In this document: piece by piece, positions 1-8,534 of the stretch
Layout: each line of letters begins with the position of its first letter
Position numbering within the stretch: position 1 is the stretch's first letter
Origin: Tolypothrix tenuis PCC 7101
GTDB lineage: Bacteria > Cyanobacteriota > Cyanobacteriia > Cyanobacteriales > Nostocaceae
Reading direction: 5' to 3'
Assembly (NCBI RefSeq): GCF_002368295.1
Contig: NZ_AP018248.1
Coordinates: forward strand, 4,930,500 to 4,994,499
Length of the DNA stretch: 64,000 nt
Notes under the pieces: generated by a model
Database searches by the model: none
What the model was told of the DNA's origin: nothing
Seen by the model: the letters and a program-made list of their open reading frames with translations, nothing else
Program-made: the position numbers and the translations under genes

Positions 1-1
1 T

Positions 2-214
2 CGAGTTGCTTTAGAACATCAACAATCGATATACCAATATATTCTTCAACTTGCTCAAGCAGCAGAAGTTACATTACCAGAACAATTAGCTAGACAACTG
101 CTGTTGCTCGTACAAGGTGCGATCGTTGTTGCTTTAATGGAAGGAAGTTGGTCAACTGCATCTCAGGCGAAAAAGGCGGCGGTAATGCTAATTCAGACAA
201 CATCAAAATCTTGA
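2..214 (+). CDS. TetR/AcrR-type regulator, C-terminal fragment
   Basis: An open frame enters from the left edge and stops at 214, giving 71 residues. The residues look like the helical ligand-binding end of a TetR/AcrR repressor: LARQLLLLVQGAIVVALMEG followed by a short helix and stop. The DNA-binding half lies outside the window, so the family call rests only on the resemblance of the last two helices. It is followed 58 bases later by a glutamine amidotransferase gene on the same strand, possibly in one transcript. Target and ligand cannot be inferred. Confidence 0.6.
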   Translation, partial: RVALEHQQSIYQYILQLAQAAEVTLPEQLARQLLLLVQGAIVVALMEGSWSTASQAKKAAVMLIQTTSKS

Positions 215-272
215 AAAGTGGCGTTCTCATCAGGTTTATCATGAAAAAAGGCTGTGAAATCGGGGTAAATCT

Positions 273-971
273 ATGCGAATTCATTACTTACAACATGTGC
301 CATTTGAAGGACTTGCTAGTATTGCACAATGGGCGACACAGCAGGGTCACATTATTTCTGCAACTCAGTTTTATAACGGTGATAATTTACCATCTGTTGA
401 TGACCTAGATTGGTTAATAGTCATGGGTGGGCCGATGAATATTTATGAGTATGATCAATATCCTTGGTTGAATGACGAAAAACAGTTTATTGAATCAGCA
501 ATTCAGCAAAATAAAGTAGTCATTGGTATTTGTCTAGGTTCGCAGTTAATCGCTGATGTTTTAGGTTCCAAAGTATATCAAGGTCGAGAGAAAGAAATAG
601 GTTGGTATCCTATTAATCTGACTCCAGAAGCCCAGAATTATCCTGTCTTTGCATCATTTTCCCAGTCTTTTAATGTGTTTCATTGGCACGGGGATACTTT
701 TGATTTACCTCCTGGTGCAGTACGAATAGCTTATAGTGAAGTCTGTGCAAATCAAGCTTTTATCTATGGTGATCAAGTATTAGGGTTACAATTTCACCTG
801 GAATCAACAAAGGAAAGTGTTAGCCAAATTATTGAAAATTGTGTTTCTGAATTGGTGTCAGGTAAATATATTCAAAAAGCTGAGGAAATGCTCGCCAGGG
901 ATGAGGATTTTAGCAAAATAAACACTTTTATGTGTCAAATTTTAGATTATTTTGCTACCTCTACTAACTAA
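273..971 (+). CDS. Class I glutamine amidotransferase domain protein
   Basis: A 232-residue stand-alone class I glutamine amidotransferase of the GuaA/YfeJ type. The nucleophile elbow is GICLGSQ with Cys87. The remaining triad residues are His175 and Glu177 in LQFHLES. HWHGDTF near residue 137 is typical of GMP-synthase-like amidotransferases. The family transfers or releases ammonia from glutamine. No synthetase partner is present here, so the acceptor substrate is unknown. It follows the TetR-type fragment at short distance. It is cytoplasmic, with no signal peptide or membrane segment. I see no direct link to the metal or nitrogenase genes that follow. Confidence 0.85.
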   Translation: MRIHYLQHVPFEGLASIAQWATQQGHIISATQFYNGDNLPSVDDLDWLIVMGGPMNIYEYDQYPWLNDEKQFIESAIQQNKVVIGICLGSQLIADVLGSKVYQGREKEIGWYPINLTPEAQNYPVFASFSQSFNVFHWHGDTFDLPPGAVRIAYSEVCANQAFIYGDQVLGLQFHLESTKESVSQIIENCVSELVSGKYIQKAEEMLARDEDFSKINTFMCQILDYFATSTN

Positions 972-994
972 TGTGTAGGATTTTAAAATCTTTG

Positions 995-1028
995 GCGGTG
1001 CGTTACGCCAAAGGCTAACGCACCCTAC
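995..1028. repeat. Dispersed hairpin repeat (GTGCGTTA family)
   Basis: An inverted repeat built on GGTGCGTTA / TAACGCACC follows the amidotransferase stop. The same kind of hairpin recurs at 13354-13386, 19788-19828, 19864-19895 and 23685-23715. It is one of the short dispersed repeats common in Nostocales genomes and may also act as a bidirectional terminator here. Confidence 0.7.
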
Positions 1029-1034
1029 TGGCTC

Positions 1035-1358
1035 TTATGATAAATGAGATTTCCATTTGTCTGTAATTTTGGTTGGTGATTTTGATAACTTTTTATCCGA
1101 AAGTTCCGCAATATTAATCATAAAAATAGCTAGGAATAATCCTAAAAATACAGATGCAATTCCATAAAATAGCTTGACTTGCATTGTTGATTGATGAGGA
1201 TTAAATACATTTCCTATTAACAAAATATTGCCGATAATAATGATGCCAATCCATAATAAAATTATCAAACATAACAGACTTGCTGTTAGTAATAGCCATG
1301 TGCCAATGTCAAAATAACTAGAAAAGTTTGATAAAATTGGTAATTTGCTAAATTTCAT
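1035..1358 (-). CDS. Small membrane protein, unknown function
   Basis: A 107-residue protein with two strongly hydrophobic stretches, roughly residues 18-48 and 64-86, and a basic lysine-rich tail. This predicts a two-helix inner or thylakoid membrane protein. I recognise no family. It lies downstream of and on the same strand as the vup transporter genes, 50 bases after the vupC stop, so it could be the last gene of that transcript. An accessory role in oxyanion uptake is only a guess from position. Confidence 0.5.
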   Translation of the reverse strand: MKFSKLPILSNFSSYFDIGTWLLLTASLLCLIILLWIGIIIIGNILLIGNVFNPHQSTMQVKLFYGIASVFLGLFLAIFMINIAELSDKKLSKSPTKITDKWKSHLS

Positions 1359-1408
1359 TTTTCACCCTAGATAGTCAATATTCAGAAGTTAATTTAAGTG
1401 TTTAGCAG

Positions 1409-2554
1409 CTACACAAAATGCACATCTGTAGGGCTGAATGCCAGCTTAATTTTTCCATGACGATAGATATTTTCGGATGTATAACCCCGGCGTAATTTGG
1501 CAGTTAAAATTTGTTCTCCCAGTTGAAAGCGAATAGTATCAGTGCCTATCCCACGTAAAATTCTCTCTACTCGTCCTTCTAGCCTTACGACTCCTGGCTG
1601 GTATGGAATTGAAGAATTTGTATGATCAAGATAGAAAGCATCACTCGATAAACAACAGGCTGTGATAGTTGTTTTCAATTCACCAGGGTAGAAAAACTCT
1701 AGACTGTTTGCCAGCTTAATTAAATAACCGCGATCGCCTGGCTTAATCTTACAGGGAATAATATTATCCATGCCCACCAATCTGGCAATTTGCTGATTAG
1801 CTGGTCGGCGGATCAGGTTTTCTAATTTATCATCCTGAATGATACAGCCATCAAATAGTGCGATCGCGCGATCGGCAAAATTCAAGATATCAGTAAAGTT
1901 GTGGCTAACTAATATCACAGCCGATCCTCTATCTTGCGCCCATTGTCTGATTTTTTCGATAATTTGCGGACGGATTGCCACATCTAAGGAGGCTGAAGGC
2001 TCATCTAATAGCAGCAATTCAGAATCAGCTACTAAACCAGAGGCTATACAAACTCGTTTACCTTCGCCACCAGATAAAGAACGAGCTGACCGATACGCTA
2101 AGTGTTCGCAACCAAAAGTTTCTAGTGCAGTATATACCCTTTGTTTAATTTGGTGTTTTGGAACTCCGCGAAACTGTAAAACTCTGGCAACATTATTAAA
2201 TACTGTGTCATCTAATAGTAATGTCTCTTGAAAAACCAGAGCCGAACGACGACGCAAGTTTGTTTGATTGGCATAACTCGCATCTTGACCAAACAATTGT
2301 ATTTGTCCGCGATAAGGCTGCAACATATTGATTGTTCTTAACATGGTGCTTTTGCCAGCACCATTGGGGCCAAGCACGGCGACTAGTTCCCCAGGACGGA
2401 CAGCGAAATTATCAATTGTCAGGATATTTTTGCGGGTTTTACTATCGACTTTTACCTGATGCATATTCAGGACATACTCGTTGATACTCCCCAAATTTTT
2501 CTGTCGTCCTACAGCAGAGGCGACAAAGGACTTGAAACCAGTAATTTTCATCAT
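1409..2554 (-). CDS. vupC: Vanadate/tungstate-type ABC transporter, ATP-binding protein (VupC/TupC-like)
   Basis: A 381-residue ABC ATPase that would power oxyanion uptake with the permease encoded just upstream. It shows Walker A GPNGAGKST (62-70), a signature LSGGEGKR (160-167, E in place of the usual Q), Walker B LLLLDEP (about 180-186) and a C-terminal TOBE-like regulatory domain (about 270-380). The start overlaps the vupB stop by four bases (ATGA), so translation is coupled. The first ~30 residues are not typical of the family, and Met31 is an alternative start. The permease and binding protein are of the TupAB (tungstate) type. The same type was shown to carry vanadate in Anabaena variabilis (Vup), and the vnf genes here favour vanadate. 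Confidence 0.82.
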   Translation of the reverse strand: MMKITGFKSFVASAVGRQKNLGSINEYVLNMHQVKVDSKTRKNILTIDNFAVRPGELVAVLGPNGAGKSTMLRTINMLQPYRGQIQLFGQDASYANQTNLRRRSALVFQETLLLDDTVFNNVARVLQFRGVPKHQIKQRVYTALETFGCEHLAYRSARSLSGGEGKRVCIASGLVADSELLLLDEPSASLDVAIRPQIIEKIRQWAQDRGSAVILVSHNFTDILNFADRAIALFDGCIIQDDKLENLIRRPANQQIARLVGMDNIIPCKIKPGDRGYLIKLANSLEFFYPGELKTTITACCLSSDAFYLDHTNSSIPYQPGVVRLEGRVERILRGIGTDTIRFQLGEQILTAKLRRGYTSENIYRHGKIKLAFSPTDVHFV

Positions 2555-3333
2555 AAAACTTTCTTTTCGTGCTGCAAGATAGTCAGCAATACAACAATGC
2601 TGTAGGTAACGATCAGGAGAATATATGCGATCGCCATTGCCACATCGAAATTACCTTTTTCGACTTCGGTGACAATCGCTGTAGTTAAAACTCTTGTCTG
2701 TCCTTTGATATTGCCACCAACCATCATCGAGGCCCCAACCTCGGAGATGACACGACCAAAACCTGCAATTATAGCGGCTATTAATCCTAACTTTGCTTCC
2801 TTAATTAGCAATAAATTAGCTTGCCAAGGTGTCGCCCCCATTGATAGTAATTGCCAACGAAGTTTAGGATTAATACTGAGAATAGCTGCAAAACTAAAGC
2901 CAGCGACAATGGGGAAAGCAATCAATGCTTGGGCAACGATCATTGCTGTGGGTGTATACATCAGTTCCAAATCGCCCAAGGGGCCAGACCGCCACAAAAA
3001 CAAGCTAACGACTAAGCCAACTACGACTGGTGGTAATCCCATACCAAAGTTAACCAAGCTATTTAATACTTGTTTCCCGAAAAACTCTGTTAAAGCTAAC
3101 CACAATCCCAAGGGTACACCCAGCACAACGCTAATAGCCGTCGCTGTTCCAGATACTAATAATGTCATCATCATGACCTGGAGAACGTCGCGATCGCCCC
3201 TTGTTAATAGCTCAATAGCTCTGATTGCTCCTTCAATGATTGTATCCACAAGTTTGTTAAAAACTGAAGTAATAATTCGTAGTTTGTAATTCGTAGTTCC
3301 GATATTTGAACAACTCATTAATACCAATTTCAT
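2551..3333 (-). CDS. vupB: Vanadate/tungstate-type ABC transporter, permease (VupB/TupB-like)
   Basis: The membrane permease of the oxyanion transporter. It begins with the family-like IIEGAIRAIELL and LLVSGTATAISVV segments, and carries several hydrophobic helices and a cytoplasmic EAA-like loop (GATPWQANLLLIKEA). The frame is open up to 3456, but the extra residues are a translated dispersed repeat (3318-3474). I therefore place the start at the ATG at 3333; a GTG at 3249 would fit TupB lengths even better. The binding-protein gene lies upstream with the repeat in between, and the ATPase gene overlaps downstream. Start position is the main uncertainty. Confidence 0.8.
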   Translation of the reverse strand: MKLVLMSCSNIGTTNYKLRIITSVFNKLVDTIIEGAIRAIELLTRGDRDVLQVMMMTLLVSGTATAISVVLGVPLGLWLALTEFFGKQVLNSLVNFGMGLPPVVVGLVVSLFLWRSGPLGDLELMYTPTAMIVAQALIAFPIVAGFSFAAILSINPKLRWQLLSMGATPWQANLLLIKEAKLGLIAAIIAGFGRVISEVGASMMVGGNIKGQTRVLTTAIVTEVEKGNFDVAMAIAYILLIVTYSIVVLLTILQHEKKVL

Positions 3334-3474
3334 GTAAATTTGCACATATTTAGATCCCCCTAAATCCCCCTTAAAAAGGGGGACTTTGATAGATGTTTTC
3401 TGCTTACCCCCCTTATTAAGGGGGGCTAGGGGGGATCGAATTCTATGCAGCTTCATAAGGAATTGGTATAAGGA
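3318..3474. repeat. Dispersed repeat element between vupA and vupB
   Basis: About 155 bases bounded by inverted ATACCAATT / AATTGGTAT ends. Inside are two hairpins rich in CCCCC/GGGGG (ATCCCCCTTAAAAAGGGGG and CCCCCCTTATTAAGGGGGG). This looks like a small non-autonomous repeat of the kind dispersed in Nostocales genomes. It separates vupA from vupB and produces a false N-terminal extension of the VupB reading frame. Confidence 0.7.
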
Positions 3475-3488
3475 AAAATGACAAATGA

Positions 3489-4376
3489 CTAAAACCCGTA
3501 ATTTTTTTCTGTTTTACCTGCATCAACAAAAAATAGTGGTTGTCCAAATTCTTTTTTGCCGTGGGCTGAAATTATTGTCTGTCCTTCCGTAGATAATACG
3601 AAATTAATAAATGCTTTAGCTCCTGCACTATTGACTTTGGGGAATTTTTGTGAATTTACTTCCATGACATGGTAGAGATTCAACAATTTTTTGTCTCCTT
3701 CTACCATTACTCGCAAAGACGAAACATTTTTCTTTTGAAATATATATGTTGCCCGGTCTGTTAAGGTATATCCTAATTTTTGGTTAGCTACTTGCAAAGT
3801 TTTCGCCATCCCTGAACCTGTTTGTTGATACCAAGTACCAGCAGGGTTGACTTTAGCTTGTTGCCATAAATCTTTCTCAAGTTTATTAGTACCTGAATCA
3901 TCACCTCTGGAGATAAATAAAGCTTGATTTTTTGCAATCAGAGAGAATGCTTCAATAGCGTTCTTTTTATTTCTAATCTTCGCTTTATCAGAATTAGCTG
4001 GCCCCACGACCACAAAGTCATTGTGCATTACCAAATGCCGATTAGTTACAGCACCACCTTGCAAAACTTTGCGTTCAGCTTTTGGTGAATTAACAAATAG
4101 CGCGTCAACTTCGCCTTTTTCAGCCAAAGCTAAAGCCTGTCCAGTTCCAACTGCAACCTTTTTGAGTATATGTCCTGTTCTCTTTTCAAAAGCTGGAACT
4201 AAATCATCTAGAAGACCACTATCTTCTATGCTGGTTGTCATAGCGACTATGACATTTTTCTTAGTTGAGGACTGGGCAATAGCTGGTTGTTGCCGAACTA
4301 ATTTATTACCAAAATCAGCACTTATTAGTGCTACAACGCACAGTAACCCCCCGATAACAAGTCTTCTTTGAATCAT
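3489..4376 (-). CDS. vupA: Vanadate/tungstate-type substrate-binding protein (VupA/TupA-like)
   Basis: A 295-residue periplasmic oxyanion-binding protein with an N-terminal signal peptide (residues 1 to ~34, ending PAIAQS). Family motifs are MTTSIEDSGLLDDLVPAFE, VAVGTGQALALAEKGEVDA and NDFVVVGP, followed by a FISRGDDSGTN loop. These are TupA signatures; the Anabaena variabilis homologue (VupA) binds vanadate. It is the first gene of the vupA-vupB-vupC transcript, ahead of a dispersed repeat. Ligand preference for vanadate over tungstate or molybdate cannot be read from the sequence and rests on the neighbouring vnf genes. Confidence 0.85.
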   Translation of the reverse strand: MIQRRLVIGGLLCVVALISADFGNKLVRQQPAIAQSSTKKNVIVAMTTSIEDSGLLDDLVPAFEKRTGHILKKVAVGTGQALALAEKGEVDALFVNSPKAERKVLQGGAVTNRHLVMHNDFVVVGPANSDKAKIRNKKNAIEAFSLIAKNQALFISRGDDSGTNKLEKDLWQQAKVNPAGTWYQQTGSGMAKTLQVANQKLGYTLTDRATYIFQKKNVSSLRVMVEGDKKLLNLYHVMEVNSQKFPKVNSAGAKAFINFVLSTEGQTIISAHGKKEFGQPLFFVDAGKTEKNYGF

Positions 4377-4404
4377 AAAACATCCTAGAATTTACAGAGA
4401 TTAA

Positions 4405-4452
4405 ATATTAGCAATGGGGAATAGGGAATAGGGCATAGGGCATAGGGCATAG
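4405..4452. repeat. Short tandem repeats (GGGAATA / GGGCATA units)
   Basis: Seven-base units (GGGAATA, GGGCATA) repeat about five times upstream of vupA. This is the short tandemly repeated repeat type common between cyanobacterial genes. It lies in the vupA leader or promoter region, but I see no evidence of a regulatory role. Confidence 0.7.
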
Positions 4453-4569
4453 ATATTTTATTTATTAATGTAATTTTTTCTTCCTCATATTCCTCATCTC
4501 CTTTCCATTCCCAACCAAATTACTCACAACTTACGGTAAATATGATTGATATAGATTTTTTATAAAAAT

Positions 4570-4591
4570 CTGAGTTTTTTTACTAACTCAG
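4570..4591 (-). terminator. Predicted terminator of nifV
   Basis: CTGAGTT / AACTCAG arms separated by eight bases. On the minus strand they are followed by ATTTTTAT. The site lies about 80 bases past the nifV stop, so it probably ends the nifV transcript before vupA. Confidence 0.55.
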
Positions 4592-4673
4592 GAAGTATTA
4601 GTAACAGGATTTATTCAGCCGATTTAGAGAATTTCATCACATGGTAAGTAGTGATAATTCTTCCTCTGCTCCC

Positions 4674-5795
4674 TTACTTCTGAGGAACTAAGCTGAGTAA
4701 TTCTTCAACCGTGAGACTGCGTTTTGTTTGCACTGATTGATGTCGCACAGCATCTAATACTGATTGAATTTCTGTTTGACCAAGGTTGATGCCATGTTGT
4801 TGCAGTACACTCAGCAATAAATGTCTGCCAGAATGTTTACCCACAACTAAACGGCGTTCCCAGCCTACATCTTCTGGTGCAAAAGGTTCGTAGGTGACAG
4901 GATTTTGCAGCACACCATGAGCATGAATACCAGATTCATGTGCGAAGGTATTTTCGCCGACGATCGCTTTCCAAGGTGGTACAGGATAGTTGGTGGCTTT
5001 GGCTACTAATTGAGACATTTCTACTAGTCGTTTGGTATCAATACCCGTTTGAATTCCGTGGAGATGTTTGAGTCCCATCACAACTTCTTCTAGGGGTGCA
5101 TTTCCTGCGCGTTCGCCAATACCGTTAACGGTGGTATTAACTGATACTGCTCCGGCTCTAACGCCAGCTAAGGTGTTTGCTAATGCTAGTCCAAAGTCAT
5201 CATGCATATGCATTTCTATTGCAATTGATAGATGAGAGACTAAACGACTCACTTTGTTGTAAGTGCTGATGGGATCAAGAATTCCCACTGTGTCACAAAA
5301 GCGAAACCGAAAAGCGCCCCATTCTTGAGCAGAATAGGCTACATACAAGAGAAAAGATTCATCAGCCCTAGAAGAATCTTCGCCACCTACAGATACAGAT
5401 AAACCGCGATCGCGTGCAAAACTAATTGCATCTTTGAGGCGATCTAACACCAGCCGTTTCCGTCCTTGAAACTTAGCATCAATTTGAATATCAGAAACGG
5501 GTACAGAAATATGCACTCGCTCTAAACCACAATCTATAGATGCTTGAATATCAGACAAGTTAGCCCGATTCCAGCCAAGCAATTTAGTATTTAATCCCAG
5601 ATTGGCGATGGTTTTAATCGATTCTGCCTCTTCTTGCCCCATTGCGGGAATCCCAACTTCCAACTCCTGCACACCTATGGCATCAAGTAGAGTGGCGATC
5701 GCAATTTTCTCTTCTACAGTAAAGGCTATACCTGCGGCTTGTTCTCCATCTCGCAGGGTTGTATCGTTAATCTGAATAGCATGGTTGTTCATCAT
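4674..5795 (-). CDS. nifV: Homocitrate synthase
   Basis: A 373-residue homocitrate synthase, making homocitrate from acetyl-CoA and 2-oxoglutarate for FeMo-co or FeV-co. It opens with the pyruvate-carboxyltransferase motif INDTTLRDGEQ. Metal-binding histidines are seen in MHMHDDFGLALANT, and HESGIHAHGV follows. The frame is open to 5888, but conserved sequence begins at MMNNHAIQIND, so the start is placed at 5795. The length fits the NifV family. Placement between vup and a VnfR-type regulator suggests a copy dedicated to the alternative nitrogenase; other copies elsewhere in the genome are likely but not visible here. Confidence 0.9.
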   Translation of the reverse strand: MMNNHAIQINDTTLRDGEQAAGIAFTVEEKIAIATLLDAIGVQELEVGIPAMGQEEAESIKTIANLGLNTKLLGWNRANLSDIQASIDCGLERVHISVPVSDIQIDAKFQGRKRLVLDRLKDAISFARDRGLSVSVGGEDSSRADESFLLYVAYSAQEWGAFRFRFCDTVGILDPISTYNKVSRLVSHLSIAIEMHMHDDFGLALANTLAGVRAGAVSVNTTVNGIGERAGNAPLEEVVMGLKHLHGIQTGIDTKRLVEMSQLVAKATNYPVPPWKAIVGENTFAHESGIHAHGVLQNPVTYEPFAPEDVGWERRLVVGKHSGRHLLLSVLQQHGINLGQTEIQSVLDAVRHQSVQTKRSLTVEELLSLVPQK

Positions 5796-5960
5796 AAAAT
5801 CGCAATCAATTGAGTGAGAGTAAACAAAACTCATGCAAAAAGCGTCACCAAATCTATACAAGGATTTGAGACTCATCCTTGCAGACATTCTCGGAATGCA
5901 GTCAGAGGTAAAGGTTTAAAGCCAGACTTTGTTCCACTGCACTGTAATAGTTTTTCCTAT

Positions 5961-5996
5961 TCACAATGCCCAATGCCCAATGCCCAATGCCCTTCC
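5961..5996. repeat. Short tandem repeat (CCCAATG units)
   Basis: The 7-base unit CCCAATG is repeated about four times directly beyond the stop of the vnfR-like gene. It is a typical cyanobacterial short tandem repeat with no evident function. Confidence 0.75.
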
Positions 5997-5997
5997 A

Positions 5998-7128
5998 TTA
6001 AATAGTTGCGACAACTTCCCCTATCTTACTGATGTCATAACCGCCAAGTACTTTTAGTTGCGATTGCACCAGCCGATGTCCTAAGATGCCAAGGAACTGT
6101 TGTACGGGTGATTCTTCCAGGTATTCTTTGAGAATTACCAAGTCATACCGCGCTTGATGCAAAGGAACAAATCCCAAACCAAAGGCCGCAGCTATCGATG
6201 AAGTACTCACACCAGCATCAGCAATTCCTGATGCTATAGCTAAAGCAACATCTTGATGGCTATGGACAATCCTCTCAGATCCTTTGAGCGTATCTAGTGA
6301 GATCTTTTCTTTGTTGAGTTGGCGTTCTAAAAGCATCCGACTACCAGAACCAGGTTCGCGGTTGATGATGGTTCCTCCTAATTCCACTAAATCAGCCAAA
6401 TTTTTGATTTCCATTGGATTACCTGGTTGCACCATCAATCCTTCTTCCCAAATACCAAGGGTAATTAAAACTGCACTCCTATCAGCTAAAGCTTCACGAA
6501 CAAAGGGAATATTATGTTCTTCAGTTTCAGGATCATATAAATGCATCCCTGCAATGTGAACTTCACCTCTATCTAGACTACGCAAGGCAGCCATGCTATT
6601 GGCAAAATGATAATGAACTCGCAGTTGAGGATACCAACGTTCAGTTGCCTTTGCTAAGAAGGAAATTACAGGTGTACAGCCAGCTATAACAACTGTATTG
6701 TGCAATTTATCTATATCATCAAGCAGCTGAACTTGAACTTTATTTGTAGTTGTTGGGATATGTGCCTTACCATCAGCGGGGATCATTTCCATGCGAAAAG
6801 CATCTTTCCCAATTAAGGGATAAGCTATCCATTGTCCCCCAATTTTTGCTAGGCTTACTCGCAATTGCTGTTCACTAGGAACGGGTTTAGTAAGAACTGC
6901 TTCAACTTCTGGTAAATCATCCTCTAACCAAAATAACTCTTCAACTTGGCAACCCAGCGCTTTAGCTAGACGCAAGCTAATGGCAACCGAAGGAGCATAT
7001 TGTCCCGATTCCACACTACTGATAGCCTGACGAGTTACGCCAGCTATATTAGCTAAATCTTGCTGACTCATGCCTAAGCGAGTTCTAATTGACTTCAGGT
7101 TGTTGCAAACATTAGCATCCAGCTTCAT
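5998..7128 (-). CDS. vnfR1: VnfR-type repressor 1: XRE helix-turn-helix plus substrate-binding domain
   Basis: A 376-residue regulator. An N-terminal XRE/Cro helix-turn-helix (GMSQQDLANIAGVTRQAISS, then VESGQYAPS) is followed by a periplasmic-binding-protein-like effector domain (NTVVIAGCTPVISF; EGLMVQPGNP; INREPGSGSRMLL). The paralogue at 25428-26624 is strongly similar along its whole length. In Anabaena variabilis two such paralogues, VnfR1 and VnfR2, repress V-nitrogenase genes when molybdate is present, and I infer the same role. The reading frame extends to a TTG at 7149, but the ATG at 7128 has GGAGG upstream. A conserved promoter element at 7453-7507 lies upstream, suggesting autoregulation. 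Which paralogue equals R1 or R2 is arbitrary here. Confidence 0.82.
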   Translation of the reverse strand: MKLDANVCNNLKSIRTRLGMSQQDLANIAGVTRQAISSVESGQYAPSVAISLRLAKALGCQVEELFWLEDDLPEVEAVLTKPVPSEQQLRVSLAKIGGQWIAYPLIGKDAFRMEMIPADGKAHIPTTTNKVQVQLLDDIDKLHNTVVIAGCTPVISFLAKATERWYPQLRVHYHFANSMAALRSLDRGEVHIAGMHLYDPETEEHNIPFVREALADRSAVLITLGIWEEGLMVQPGNPMEIKNLADLVELGGTIINREPGSGSRMLLERQLNKEKISLDTLKGSERIVHSHQDVALAIASGIADAGVSTSSIAAAFGLGFVPLHQARYDLVILKEYLEESPVQQFLGILGHRLVQSQLKVLGGYDISKIGEVVATI

Positions 7129-7177
7129 AAGGCTGTCTTCCTCCTGCAAGAACGGCTACCGCAGACAAACTTATACA

Positions 7178-7216
7178 ATTTTGGATTTTGGATTTTGGAT
7201 TTTGAATTTTGGATTG
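7178..7216. repeat. Short tandem repeat (TTTTGGA units)
   Basis: Five near-perfect 7-base units (TTTTGGA) in the leader of the vnfR1-like gene, between its start codon and the upstream promoter element. Confidence 0.75.
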
Positions 7217-7227
7217 TAAAAGATTGA

Positions 7228-7407
7228 TTAACCAAGCTTTTTGGCAATCCATCTATCGCAATCATTCTTCCCATAAATCGGTATTAATTTGTCTAGGCAA
7301 TAGCAAGAAAGTCTTCTAGTTGATGCCTTTCCTGTTGGAAGACCTGTTAATACTCTCGGATGATTGCATACATCATATATATGGCTAAGATACTTACTGG
7401 GTTTCAT
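7228..7407 (-). CDS. Possible small protein in vnfR1 leader
   Basis: A 59-residue frame starting at ATG 7407 (a TTG at 7422 is also in frame). It is cysteine-containing and basic, with no recognisable family and no clear ribosome-binding site. It lies between the conserved promoter element at 7453-7507 and vnfR1, on the same strand. Its 3' end overlaps a hairpin sequence (7221-7254) that also occurs in the vnfE2-vnfN gap, which argues that the frame may be accidental. Confidence 0.25.
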   Translation of the reverse strand: MKPSKYLSHIYDVCNHPRVLTGLPTGKASTRRLSCYCLDKLIPIYGKNDCDRWIAKKLG

Positions 7408-7452
7408 TGTTGCAGTAGACAAACTAAACTTGTTGCTAGTTGATTTACTGCT

Positions 7453-7507
7453 GTTTGATTTCCCCTTAAGGCAACTATAACATACATTTCGCCAAAATAA
7501 TTGCCAA
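7453..7507 (-). promoter_or_regulatory. Conserved vnf-locus promoter element, copy 1 (upstream of vnfR1)
   Basis: Read on the minus strand: TTGGCA (7502-7507), 17 bases, TATGTT (7479-7484), then a conserved GGGGAAATCAAA. A second TTGGCGA lies 12 bases after the first TTGGCAA. The same arrangement occurs at 16983-17036, 20766-20818 and 26746-26798. The predicted transcript would start near 7472, giving a leader of over 300 bases before vnfR1. The direct repeats overlapping -35 and spacer are a plausible repressor site. Confidence 0.55.
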
Positions 7508-7688
7508 AAAAACTTTTAATCTTCATTTTTTTTATAGTAATTATGTAGTAATAACTACAGAAAATTTGCAATTTATATTTAGTTGAATAGATATTCTTAG
7601 GCTAAAAATTGTTTTATCAGGATAGTCCTAGAGTTAACTGGCGATCGCATTCATTTAACCCTGGTCAATATTGCTTTGTAACTACATA

Positions 7689-7724
7689 AAAATTCCTGAG
7701 TTTGTTGAAGAAATCAGGAATTTT
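7689..7724. terminator. Hairpin upstream of the toxin-antitoxin pair
   Basis: AAAATTCCTGA and TCAGGAATTTT form perfect 11-base arms around a 14-base loop. It may separate the vnfR1 transcript region from the DUF433 gene. A terminator or dispersed-repeat role is equally possible. The rest of the gap 7129-7780 is AT-rich and holds the promoter element and repeats listed separately. Confidence 0.4.
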
Positions 7725-7780
7725 CACCTATCTATGTTGATAGACTAGAATTAATGCTGGTTTATTAAGTAACTTGTTAT

Positions 7781-8074
7781 ATGCCTGCTGAAACTCTCTC
7801 ACGCTACGTTACTCGCGATGCTCAGATTTTGAGTGGAGAGCCAATTATTATAGGCACTCGTACATCCGTTCGTGCCATTGTTGGTTTGTGGCGCTTAGGC
7901 ATTATGCCTGAAGAAATTTTGAACCATCTACCCCATCTAACTTTGGCACAAGTTTTTGATGCATTGAGTTTCTATCTCGATAACCAACCAGAGATTAATG
8001 AGTATATTGAGCAAAACCGAATACCCGATGAATTAGTTCATCCATCTGTAAAAAAAGCATTGGGTAAATTGTGA
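7781..8074 (+). CDS. DUF433 antitoxin-like protein
   Basis: A 97-residue DUF433 protein with the family pattern SGEPIIIGTRTSVRAIVGLWRLG and PHLTLAQVFDALSFYLDNQPEI. DUF433 proteins are winged or helix-turn-helix antitoxins usually paired with DUF5615 PIN-like proteins, exactly as here. Its stop overlaps the GTG start of the next gene. It should bind its own promoter and neutralise the partner. The pair probably acts as a stability module and has no evident metabolic tie to the nitrogenase genes. Confidence 0.85.
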   Translation: MPAETLSRYVTRDAQILSGEPIIIGTRTSVRAIVGLWRLGIMPEEILNHLPHLTLAQVFDALSFYLDNQPEINEYIEQNRIPDELVHPSVKKALGKL

Positions 8075-8415
8075 CAACTTTTGCACTACTTTATACAGAT
8101 GAGGATATGTCAGCGTTAGTTGCTACATTGTTGAGATCGCGTGGTTTAGATGTCACCACCGTTCCTGAGCAAGCAACCATTGGCAAAACAGACATTGAAC
8201 AACTGGAATTTGCAACTTCAGTTGGCAGATGTATCCTGACTCATAACCGAGTTGACTTTGAGCGGTTACATCTCCAATACATAACAGAAGATAAACAACA
8301 TTCTGGAATAATCATTGTGCCACAGAAAAACGCCTATGAAGTTGCACAAAGAATAGGGATTTTGGTGAATGCTCTAAATGTAGAGGAGATTAGGAATCAA
8401 TTATTATATGCCTGA
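8071..8415 (+). CDS. DUF5615 PIN-like toxin
   Basis: A 114-residue DUF5615 (Mut7-C/PIN-like) protein beginning at GTG 8071 inside the end of the DUF433 gene. Acidic family residues are seen in LLYTDEDMSALV and in CILTHNRVDFERLH. These resemble a PIN nuclease active site, so the protein is the likely toxin of the pair. RNase activity is inferred from family resemblance and has not been shown for most DUF5615 proteins. Confidence 0.82.
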   Translation: MTTFALLYTDEDMSALVATLLRSRGLDVTTVPEQATIGKTDIEQLEFATSVGRCILTHNRVDFERLHLQYITEDKQHSGIIIVPQKNAYEVAQRIGILVNALNVEEIRNQLLYA

Positions 8416-8534
8416 ATTCTTTCCAAAAAGCAATTGTCTATAATTTGGCGATCGCACGCAGAGCTAACAATGCGCTGCCTACTAACCGCCTGCACTGAAA
8501 AATGTCAAATTAGATACTAATTGTTGTGTAATTC

